Origin: CAWEHQ01 sp051001995
GTDB taxonomy: Bacteria; Actinomycetota; Thermoleophilia; Solirubrobacterales; Thermoleophilaceae
Length of the DNA: 6,481 nt
Assembly: GCA_051001995.1 (NCBI GenBank)
Contig: JBPCMT010000047.1
Span: 1 to 6,481 of the forward strand
Direction: 5' to 3'
In this document: positions 1 through 5,728 of the stretch, one piece after another
Position numbering within the stretch: the first letter of the stretch is position 1
Layout: each line of letters starts with the position of its first letter
Program-made: the position numbers and the translations under genes
Notes under the pieces: model-generated
Database searches by the model: none
What the model was told of the DNA's origin: nothing
What the model saw: only the letters and a program-made list of their open reading frames with translations

Positions 1-1956
1 CACCTGCTCGCCGCGCTCCTGGAGATAGTGCAGGAGGCCGCCCTCGACGAGGATCTCGCGCTCCTTGTCGGCGAGGTCGTGCGTGACCTCGAACTCGTCG
101 CCGGAGTCGATGCGCACGGTGATCCCCGCCGACCCCTCCTCCAGCTCGCGCTTGACCTCGGGTAGCGACCACGTCTGTCCCACCTCGGCGCGGTCGTAGT
201 CGGACTCGTCCACGAACGTCAGCGCGAGGATCCCCTGAGCCACGAGGTTGCGCCTGTGGATGCGCGCGAACGACTTCGCGATCACCGCCTTGACGCCGAG
301 CTGGAGCGGGGCGAGCGCGGCGTGCTCGCGCGACGAGCCCTGACCGTAGTTGTGGCCGCCGACGATGAACCCCTCGCCCCACTCCTTCATCCGCTTGCGG
401 AACTCGGGGTCGCGGTGCTGGAAGGTGAACTCCGCGATCGCCGGGATGTTCGAGCGATAGGACATGACAACCACGCCGTCGGGCGCGAGGTCGCCGGTCG
501 AGATGTTGTCCGGTTGGACGGTGGCCACGCGCGCCTCGAGGGAGTCCGGCAGCGGCGTGTGCTCGGGCGGCGCCTTGATGTTCGGCCCGCGCGGGATCTC
601 GATCGACTCCGCCTCGTCCTCGGAGGCCGGCGCGAAGATGTGCACGTCGTCCACGTAGGGCTTGAGCTCGGGAAGCGGGAGCAACTCGGGCGTGTCGCCG
701 TACTCGCGCGGGTCGCGGATCTCGCCGTGCAGCAGCGAGATCGCCGCGACCGCCGGTGAGCAGAGGTAGACGGAGTCCTCGGGGGTACCCGAGCGCCCGG
801 GGAAGTTGCGGTTGAACGTGCGCAGCGAGTTCGCGTCCGACGGCGGCGCCTGGCCCATGCCCACGCATGGGCCGCAGACCGGCTCGAGCATCCGCACGCC
901 CCCCTCGACGAGCTGGCGGTAGACCCCCGACTCCGCGATCGCCACAAGGATCTGGCGTGAGCCCGGGGTGGCGGTGGCCGTGCAGCGCTCAGCGACCAGC
1001 TGGCCGTCCCTGTCGGCCAGCACGGCTCCCGCCAGCGCGAGGTCGGCGTACCCGGAGTTGACCGAGGAGCCCATGCAGACTTGCTCGACGCGAGTCCCGG
1101 CCACCTCTTCGACTGGGACCACGTTGTCGGGGTTCTGCGGCTTGGCGATCAGAGGGCCGAGCTCGGCGAGGTCGATGTCCACGCGCTCGTCGTAGGAGGC
1201 GCCGTCCTCGGGGCCGATCTCCTCGAAATCATCCTCGCGCTGCTGGCGGCGCAGCCACTCGCGCGTCTGCTCGTCGGGCGGGAAGACTGCCGAGGTCGCG
1301 CCGAGCTCGGCGATCATGTTCGCGATCGTTCCGCGCTCGGGGACCGACAGGTCGGCGGTGCCGGGACCGGTGAACTCGAACACCTTGTTCTTGCCGCCGC
1401 GCACCGTCAACCGCCTCAGCAGCTCGAGGATGATGTCCTTCGCCTGCACCCAGGGGCGCGTGAGCGTGTTGTCGAGCCTCACCTCCACGACCTCGGGACA
1501 GGCGATCTCGTACGGGTAGCCGCCCATCGCGACCGCGACGTCGAGCCCGCCCGCGCCGATCGCGATCATGCCCAGCGCCCCGCTGGTGGTGGTGTGCGAG
1601 TCCGCGCCGACGAGGATCCCGCCGGGCTTCGCGTAGCGCTCGATGTGCACGTAGTGGCAGATGCCGTTGCCGGGGCGCGAGTAGTCGATTCCGTGCTTGC
1701 GCGCGAGCGCCTGGAGCATGCGGTGATCGTCGGGGTTCTTGTAGTCGAGCTGAATGACGTTGTGGTCGATGTACTGGACCGCTCGATCGACCTTCACCCG
1801 CGGCACGCCGAGCTGCTCGTACTGCATGCAGGCCATCGTCCCGGTGGCGTCCTGGAGCAGCGTCTGGTCGATCCTCAAGGCGATCGCCGACCCGGGCGTG
1901 AGCTCACCCTCGACGAGGTGATCGCCGAGGATCTGGCGGGTGAGGTTCTCGGGCAT
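1..1956 (-). CDS. acn: aconitate hydratase, short single-chain (Aquifex-type) aconitase, 3' end outside window
   Basis: Iron-sulfur enzyme isomerising citrate and isocitrate through cis-aconitate in the TCA cycle; cytoplasmic. From the ATG at 1956 I read 652 codons with no stop to the window edge. The family with LeuC-like and LeuD-like parts in one chain of about 640-660 residues (TIGR01342 type) suggests only a few codons are missing. Visible motifs: DQT at 30-32, DH at 64-65, GADSHTTTSG at 117-126 (D119, S120, H121), CMGSSVNS at 294-301, CGPC with cluster cysteines C361 and C364, NRNFPGR with R383 and R388, then the swivel domain YGQGSSREHAAL from 537 (S541, S542, R543). Spacings from the cysteines to the arginines match mitochondrial aconitase. 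Oddity: Ser298 sits where the first cluster Cys is expected, and C294 lies four residues before it. It is much shorter than the roughly 900-residue AcnA of most Actinomycetia. It follows the thioesterase gene by 44 bp, probably in one operon. No in-frame alternative start lies between the ATG and its Shine-Dalgarno. Confidence 0.95.
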   Translation of the reverse strand, partial: MPENLTRQILGDHLVEGELTPGSAIALRIDQTLLQDATGTMACMQYEQLGVPRVKVDRAVQYIDHNVIQLDYKNPDDHRMLQALARKHGIDYSRPGNGICHYVHIERYAKPGGILVGADSHTTTSGALGMIAIGAGGLDVAVAMGGYPYEIACPEVVEVRLDNTLTRPWVQAKDIILELLRRLTVRGGKNKVFEFTGPGTADLSVPERGTIANMIAELGATSAVFPPDEQTREWLRRQQREDDFEEIGPEDGASYDERVDIDLAELGPLIAKPQNPDNVVPVEEVAGTRVEQVCMGSSVNSGYADLALAGAVLADRDGQLVAERCTATATPGSRQILVAIAESGVYRQLVEGGVRMLEPVCGPCVGMGQAPPSDANSLRTFNRNFPGRSGTPEDSVYLCSPAVAAISLLHGEIRDPREYGDTPELLPLPELKPYVDDVHIFAPASEDEAESIEIPRGPNIKAPPEHTPLPDSLEARVATVQPDNISTGDLAPDGVVVMSYRSNIPAIAEFTFQHRDPEFRKRMKEWGEGFIVGGHNYGQGSSREHAALAPLQLGVKAVIAKSFARIHRRNLVAQGILALTFVDESDYDRAEVGQTWSLPEVKRELEEGSAGITVRIDSGDEFEVTHDLADKEREILVEGGLLHYLQERGEQV

Positions 1957-1969
1957 GGCGTGGTTACTG

Positions 1970-1977
1970 CCTCCTTT
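1970..1977 (-). promoter_or_regulatory. strong Shine-Dalgarno for aconitase
   Basis: On the minus strand AAAGGAGG is a near-perfect anti-16S match, 13 nt before the ATG at 1956. The spacing is longer than the usual 5-10 nt, but no nearer start codon exists in frame. It lies in the 44-bp gap after the thioesterase stop, so the aconitase can initiate independently of coupling. Confidence 0.75.
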
Positions 1978-2000
1978 GGCGGCCTGATCGGGCCTGGCGA

Positions 2001-2405
2001 TTACACGCTATCGAGGTCCCTGCGGACGAACGTGGCGGTCGCCGCGGCCACCCGCTCGCCGCCGTCGCCCGTCGCCTCGGCGCTCGTCTCGAGCCGGCGC
2101 TCCGAGCGCACGTCGATCCGGGCCTCGACGTGGACGAACGTCCCGACCGCGGCCGGCGCGGACAGCTCGAGGCGCAGGCTGCGCGTCCAGGCTCCGATCC
2201 CCTCGGCGTGGACCGCGAGCGCCATCGCCTCGTCGAGCGCGGCGGCGATCACGCCGCCGTGGGCCACCCCCGGCGGGCCCTGGTGGTCCTGCTTGACGAA
2301 GAAGCGCCCGGCCACCCCGTCCGCCGCCGGCTCGAGCTCGATCTGGAGGCCGAAGACGTTGGCGATCCCGCAGCCGAAGCAGAGGTCGTGGTGGACGACG
2401 CTCAG
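2001..2405 (-). CDS. PaaI-family hotdog-fold thioesterase, probable CTG start
   Basis: Likely acyl-CoA thioesterase of the PaaI/4HBT hotdog superfamily, cytoplasmic, usually dimeric or tetrameric; substrate unknown. With the proposed start it is 134 residues, typical for the family. Residues 49-61 read HGGVIAAALDEAM, the hotdog signature; H49-G50-G51 followed nine residues after the His by D58 matches the placement of the catalytic Asp in E. coli PaaI. The N-terminal LCFGCGIANVFGLQIEL (8-24) matches the Cys-x-x-Cys-Gly...Asn...Gly-Leu element of many relatives. The first ordinary start codon in frame, GTG at 2315, would delete that element. Between it and the in-frame TGA (2411-2409) the only near-cognate start of the usual kind is CTG at 2405, with GAGG 7 nt upstream, so I chose CTG. 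Less likely alternatives are another near-cognate codon or a sequence error near 2405. It is the first gene of a probable operon with aconitase and diverges from the PHP gene. Confidence 0.85.
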   Translation of the reverse strand: MSVVHHDLCFGCGIANVFGLQIELEPAADGVAGRFFVKQDHQGPPGVAHGGVIAAALDEAMALAVHAEGIGAWTRSLRLELSAPAAVGTFVHVEARIDVRSERRLETSAEATGDGGERVAAATATFVRRDLDSV

Positions 2406-2461
2406 AAGTCAGCCTCGTGTCGGTGTCTGTGGGCGATCAAGCGGCCGCCTAGCCTAGATGC
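2406..2461. promoter_or_regulatory. divergent intergenic region, thioesterase/PHP
   Basis: These 56 bp separate two diverging starts and must hold at least part of both promoters. I see no convincing -35/-10 pair. A TTGATC on the minus strand has no good -10 partner at 17 bp. On the plus side no clear Shine-Dalgarno precedes the ATG at 2462, so that message may be leaderless or weakly translated. Confidence 0.4.
2413..2416 (-). promoter_or_regulatory. Shine-Dalgarno supporting the CTG start of the thioesterase
   Basis: The minus strand reads GAGG, 7 nt before the CTG at 2405. This good spacing favours initiation there rather than at the GTG at 2315. Confidence 0.5.
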
Positions 2462-3523
2462 ATGCTGAGCCCCCCGGACCTGCACGACGTCGCCTGCGTC
2501 GTCCACCTCCACTCGACGCACTCCGACGGCACCGGGACCGTGCCCGAGATCGCCGCGGCCGCGCGCGAGGCGGGCGTGGACGCGGTTCTTCTGACCGACC
2601 ACGACACGCTCGAGGCGAAGAAGCGCGGCGAGGAGCGCTGGCACGGCTCGACGCTCGTGCTGGTCGGCGAGGAGGTCTCCCCGCCCGGCAAGAACCACTA
2701 CCTGGCGTTCGGGATCGACAAGGTTCAGAAGCGCAAGGGCGTCGGTCCGGCGCAGATCTGCGCCGCCGTGACCGCCGCCGGAGGCTTCGGCTTCGCCGCC
2801 CACCCGTTCTCGCGCGGCTCCGACCGCTTCCGGCGCTGGGCGCCCGGCTACCCGTGGACCGACCTCGACTGCGACGGGCTGACCGGGATCGAGCTCTGGA
2901 GCTACTTCAACGACACCGGCGAGCGCCTGCGGGGGGCGATCGACGCGGTGCGCTTCCTGACACGCCCCGAGCGCTTCGTCACACACCCGCCGCCGGAGAA
3001 CCTCGCCGAGTGGGACCGGCTGACGCGCGACCGCCGTGTGGCCGCGATCGGCGGGCTCGACGCGCACCAGTTCGGCGTCCGCCGTCGAGGGCGAGTCCTG
3101 CGGCTGATGGGCTACCGGCGCTCGTTTCGCCAGCTGCGCACCCACGCGCTGTGCGAGCGCCCGCTCCAGCGCGAGCTCGATCCCGACCGCGACCAGATCT
3201 ACGGCGCCCTGCGTGCGGGTCGCTGCTACCTGGCCGTGGATTCGCTCGGCCCGCCCGCGGGGTTCTCGTTCTGGGCCGAGAGCGATGGCGGCGCGCTGGC
3301 GATGGGCCAGGAGGGCCGAGCCGGCGACCATACGCTGCGCGCGCGGCTGCCCCGCGACGCGATCCTGCGGCTGGTCCGCGACGGCGAGCTGCTGAGCTCG
3401 ACGGCCGGCGCCGAGCTCGAGCATCGCGTCGAGGGGCCGGGCGTCTACCGAGTCGAGGCCCGCCTCGACGTCTTCGGGCGCCAGCGCACGTGGATCCTGT
3501 CGAACCCGATCTACCTGCGCTGA
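2462..3523 (+). CDS. PHP-domain metallohydrolase, CehA/McbA-like
   Basis: Metal-dependent hydrolase of the polymerase-and-histidinol-phosphatase (PHP) superfamily, 353 residues, no signal peptide or membrane segment. Metal-ligand motifs appear in order: HLHSTHSDG with H15, H17 and D22; TDHDT with H47; GEEVS with E70/E71; KNHYLAFG with H79; AAHPF with H114; and GLDAHQFG with D200 and H202. The full set suggests an active tri-metal site. Residues from about 225 to 353 form a second, beta-rich-looking module ending in RTWILSNPIYLR, a tail I associate with CehA/McbA-type proteins. Members of that group hydrolyse diverse substrates (carbaryl for CehA; McbA acts in microcin B17 maturation), so the substrate cannot be assigned; a phosphoesterase role is equally possible. 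ATG 2462 is the first start after the in-frame TAG at 2450, and the PHP motif begins at residue 15, so the start is firm. The ATG at 2458 is out of frame. Convergent with the exporter gene. Confidence 0.9.
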   Translation: MLSPPDLHDVACVVHLHSTHSDGTGTVPEIAAAAREAGVDAVLLTDHDTLEAKKRGEERWHGSTLVLVGEEVSPPGKNHYLAFGIDKVQKRKGVGPAQICAAVTAAGGFGFAAHPFSRGSDRFRRWAPGYPWTDLDCDGLTGIELWSYFNDTGERLRGAIDAVRFLTRPERFVTHPPPENLAEWDRLTRDRRVAAIGGLDAHQFGVRRRGRVLRLMGYRRSFRQLRTHALCERPLQRELDPDRDQIYGALRAGRCYLAVDSLGPPAGFSFWAESDGGALAMGQEGRAGDHTLRARLPRDAILRLVRDGELLSSTAGAELEHRVEGPGVYRVEARLDVFGRQRTWILSNPIYLR

Positions 3524-3530
3524 CGGGCAG

Positions 3531-4436
3531 TCACACGTCGCGCGGCGCGGCGCCCGTCGCCGCTCGCGAGGCGCCCACGCTCGCCGCCACGACCAGGACG
3601 ATCGCCACCACCTCACGCGCTCCGAGGACCTCGCCGAGCACGGCGAAGCCCACGAGCGCCGCCACCCCCGGCTCGAGGCTCATGAGCACGCCGAAGACGT
3701 GTGCCGGGAGCCGGCGCAGCGCTTCGAGCTCGAGCGAGTAGGGCACGGCAGATGACAGCACGGCGACGGCCGCGCCGGCCGCCAGCACTCCCGGGGTGAG
3801 CAGGTCGGCGCCGGCGCCTCCGACCCCGACCGGGATCAGCAGCACCGCTCCGAAGCTCATCGCGATCGCGAGCCCGGTGCCCCCGGGGAACGCGCGGCCA
3901 GCGCGCTGGCTGAGCAGGATGTAGGCGGCCCAGCAGAGCCCGGCGACCAGGGCCAGCACGACGCCGGTCGCGTCGGCGGCGCCGCCGGGATCCGCGAGGA
4001 GCACGATTCCGGCCGCGGCGAGCAGCGCCCAGACGACGTCGAGCGCCCGCCGCGAGCCGAGCAGCGCGACCGCGAGCGGACCCCAGAACTCGAGCGTTAC
4101 CGCGACGCCGAGCGGGATGCGGTCGATCGCCGCGTAGAAGGAGAGGTTCATCCCCGCCAGGGCCACGCCGAAGGTGGCCGCCAGCGCGAGCTCGCGGCGG
4201 CCGAAGCGGCGAAGGCGCGGTCGCCACAGCGCCACGAGGACCAGCGCGGCGAACAGCACGCGCAGGAAGACGGTCCCGGCCGGGCCGACCTCGTCGAAGA
4301 GCGACTTCGCGAGCGCGGCACCGAGCTGCGTCGAGCCGATCGCGACGAGGACGAGGCCTGTCGGCGGGACCGCGCGGCTCGCCGCGCGCTCGGCGCTGGC
4401 GCCGGGAACGGTCCCCTGCGAGGCTCGCGTGCTCAC
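3531..4436 (-). CDS. rhtA: EamA/DMT-superfamily exporter, RhtA-like (threonine/homoserine efflux type)
   Basis: Inner-membrane carrier of the drug/metabolite transporter superfamily with two EamA repeats and about ten predicted hydrophobic helices. It matches E. coli RhtA through its length as I remember that sequence: GSTQLGAALAKSLF with GPAGTVFLR, then GMNLSFYAAIDRIPLG, then VTLEFWGPLAVALLGSRR, then AAYILLSQRAG, then LSSAVPYSLELEALRRLP, and finally FGVLMSLEPGVAALVGF. RhtA exports threonine and homoserine; the substrate here is inferred, and 'EamA family transporter' is the safe name. The frame opens further to a GTG at 4475 (314 residues), but that start would leave 4 bp to the opposing gene and cover its ribosome binding site. 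GTG at 4436 gives 301 residues, close to the 295 of RhtA. Neither start has a well-spaced Shine-Dalgarno; GAGG stands only 2 nt before the 4436 GTG. The last residues are hydrophilic and end in APRDV. It diverges from the PLP-enzyme gene. Confidence 0.9.
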   Translation of the reverse strand: MSTRASQGTVPGASAERAASRAVPPTGLVLVAIGSTQLGAALAKSLFDEVGPAGTVFLRVLFAALVLVALWRPRLRRFGRRELALAATFGVALAGMNLSFYAAIDRIPLGVAVTLEFWGPLAVALLGSRRALDVVWALLAAAGIVLLADPGGAADATGVVLALVAGLCWAAYILLSQRAGRAFPGGTGLAIAMSFGAVLLIPVGVGGAGADLLTPGVLAAGAAVAVLSSAVPYSLELEALRRLPAHVFGVLMSLEPGVAALVGFAVLGEVLGAREVVAIVLVVAASVGASRAATGAAPRDV

Positions 4437-4479
4437 TCCCTCACGGTAGTCACGCCTCGAATCAGGCAGGATCACACCC
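4437..4479. promoter_or_regulatory. divergent intergenic region, exporter/PLP enzyme
   Basis: Forty-three bp separate the preferred GTG starts of two divergent genes. It contains the plus-strand AGGA ribosome binding site (4468-4471). A short inverted match exists between TCACGG near 4441 and CCGTG near 4478, too weak to call an operator. Promoters must overlap each other or the coding regions. Confidence 0.35.
4468..4471 (+). promoter_or_regulatory. Shine-Dalgarno for the PLP deaminase/aldolase gene
   Basis: AGGA ends 8 nt before the GTG at 4480, a normal spacing, and fixes that start. It lies inside the longest open frame of the opposing exporter, which argues for the shorter exporter start. 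Confidence 0.55.
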
Positions 4480-5670
4480 GTGCCAGGCGACCACGAGCGC
4501 TACGAGAAGGCCTTCGCCAGGGTCGAGGCCCCCTTCGCGTTCGTGGACCTCGACGCGATGTGGGCGAACGCGGACGACCTGCTTCGCCGCGCGCGGGGCA
4601 AGCCGGTGCGCCTGGCGACCAAGTCGGTCCGCTGCCGCCGGCTGATCGAGTCGGTCCTCGAGTGGAACCGCGGCTTCCGCGGCCTGATGACGTTCACGCT
4701 TCGCGAGAGCCTCTGGCTCGCAGAGCACGGCTTCGAGGACCTCCTGCTCGCCTACCCGACGACCGACCGCAACGCGCTGGCCGAGCTGGCGCAGCTCGAG
4801 CGCGAGCGGGCGCCGAGGCTGATGGTGGACTCGACCGAGCACCTGAACCTGATCGAGGCTGCTACGCCCGGACGGCGGGTGCCCGTACGCGTCTGCATCG
4901 AGGTCGACGCCGGGTTCCACCTCGGCGGTGGGCGGATCAGGATCGGGCCGAAGCGATCGCCGATCAGGACCCCGGAGCAGGCGTCGGCGCTGGCGCGCGA
5001 GATCGTGGGCCGGCCGGCGTTCGAGCTGGCGGGCGTGATGGCGTATGAGGGCCACATCGCCGGGCTCGGCGACCGTCCGCGCGGCCGCCGCCTCCAGGGC
5101 GCCCTGATCCAGGCGATGCAGCGCGTGTCGGCGCGCGAGATCCGCGAGCGCCGTGAGCGCGTCGTGGACGCGGTCCGGCGGGTGGCGCCGATCGAGCTCG
5201 TCAACGGCGGTGGCACCGGCAGCCTTCACACGACGTCGGCGGAGACCGCCGTGAGCGAGGTCACCGCCGGGTCGGGCCTCTACGGCCCCGGGCTGTTCGA
5301 CGACTACGCGGCCTTCTCCCCGCTTCCGGCTGCGATGTTCGCGCTTCCTGTGAGCCGCCGTCCTGGCGCCGGCGTGGCGACGGCGCTTGGAGGCGGTTAC
5401 CTGGCGTCAGGCGCGGCGAACCGCGACCGCCTCCCCCGCCCTCAGCTGCCCGAGGGCCTCAAGCTCGACCCGTTCGAGGGGGCCGGCGAGGTGCAGACCC
5501 CCGTGCGCGGCCCCGCCGCCGACCGGCTGCGGGTGGGCGACCGCGTCTACCTGCGCCACGCCAAGGCCGGCGAGCTGTGCGAGCGCTTCGACCGTCTCTA
5601 CCTGGTCGCAGGCGGCGAGATCGTGGACGAGACGCCGACCTACCGCGGCGAGGGGCGCTGCTTCCTGTAA
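4480..5670 (+). CDS. fold-type III PLP enzyme, amino acid deaminase/aldolase (alanine racemase N-terminal domain)
   Basis: 396 residues, cytoplasmic, of the alanine racemase-like / D-serine dehydratase-like / D-threonine aldolase group using pyridoxal phosphate on D-amino or beta-hydroxy amino acids. The barrel opens with APFAFVDLDAM (17-27), and K48 in RLATKSVR is the expected PLP Schiff-base lysine. GLMTFTLRES, LLLAYPTT, VRVCIEVDAGFHLGG and ELAGVMAYEGHIAG follow in the order typical of barrel strands; VNGGGTGSL is the glycine-rich phosphate-binding loop. The C-terminal domain has VYLRHAKAGELCERFDRLYLV with H360 and C367. Characterised D-serine dehydratase and D-threonine aldolase enzymes hold zinc with His-X-Cys; here the position after H360-A361 is Lys, so the metal site may differ. 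Start GTG 4480 leaves 17 residues before the first strand and has a good ribosome binding site. Its divergent neighbour exports threonine-like amino acids, which suits an amino-acid role. Reaction and substrate remain unproven; racemase or deaminase activity is possible. Confidence 0.88.
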   Translation: MPGDHERYEKAFARVEAPFAFVDLDAMWANADDLLRRARGKPVRLATKSVRCRRLIESVLEWNRGFRGLMTFTLRESLWLAEHGFEDLLLAYPTTDRNALAELAQLERERAPRLMVDSTEHLNLIEAATPGRRVPVRVCIEVDAGFHLGGGRIRIGPKRSPIRTPEQASALAREIVGRPAFELAGVMAYEGHIAGLGDRPRGRRLQGALIQAMQRVSAREIRERRERVVDAVRRVAPIELVNGGGTGSLHTTSAETAVSEVTAGSGLYGPGLFDDYAAFSPLPAAMFALPVSRRPGAGVATALGGGYLASGAANRDRLPRPQLPEGLKLDPFEGAGEVQTPVRGPAADRLRVGDRVYLRHAKAGELCERFDRLYLVAGGEIVDETPTYRGEGRCFL

Positions 5671-5728
5671 CCGCCGTCGGTCGGGTCGGTAGGAACGGCA
5701 TGACCACGATCCCGCCGGCCGAGTAGCG
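5671..5728 (+). other. short intergenic gap between PLP enzyme and kinase
   Basis: Fifty-eight bp with reiterated GTCGG/GTCGGG units (about 5676-5690), no stable terminator hairpin that I can see, and a possible short leader ORF. The lack of a terminator allows co-transcription of the kinase with the PLP gene. Confidence 0.4.
5700..5726 (+). CDS. possible 8-codon leader ORF upstream of kinase
   Basis: ATG at 5700 opens a frame reading MTTIPPAE and stops at TAG 5724-5726. AGGA at 5691-5694 is spaced 5 nt from the ATG, a better ribosome binding site than anything before the kinase GTG at 5729. The stop is 2 nt before that GTG and in a different frame, so ribosomes could reinitiate on the kinase (translational coupling). 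It may also be chance; the peptide has no known relative that I recognise. Confidence 0.3.
   Translation: MTTIPPAE

Noticed and set aside
1981..1996. GGCCTG repeat / GGCC...GGCC inverted pair as a terminator after the thioesterase
   Set aside because: The stem is only 4 bp, with no T-tract on the minus strand; it more likely belongs to an operon gap.
2001..2315. Short thioesterase beginning at GTG 2315
   Set aside because: It would discard the conserved Cys-x-x-Cys-Gly and Asn/Gly-Leu element just upstream in the same frame.
1081..2457. 458-codon plus-strand open frame
   Set aside because: It is antisense to aconitase and the thioesterase, has low-complexity Arg/Val/Asp/Leu-rich composition and matches no family; it is a by-product of G/C-biased third positions.
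2402..3616. 404-codon minus-strand open frame
   Set aside because: It is antisense to the PHP gene, whose metal-binding motifs are all intact; the translated product is Arg/Ala/Val-rich with no domain.
2458..3741. 427-codon plus-strand open frame starting at an ATG 4 nt before the PHP start
   Set aside because: It is in a different frame from the PHP motifs, very rich in Arg/Pro/Ala, and runs on past the PHP stop into the antisense of the exporter.
4437..4475. Longer exporter N-terminus beginning at GTG 4475
   Set aside because: It would leave 4 bp between divergent starts and overlap the opposing ribosome binding site; the extra residues are polar and not part of the RhtA match.
5676..5692. 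GTCGG reiterations as an operator or terminator
   Set aside because: They are direct, imperfect and short, form no hairpin, and such repeats are common by chance at this base composition.
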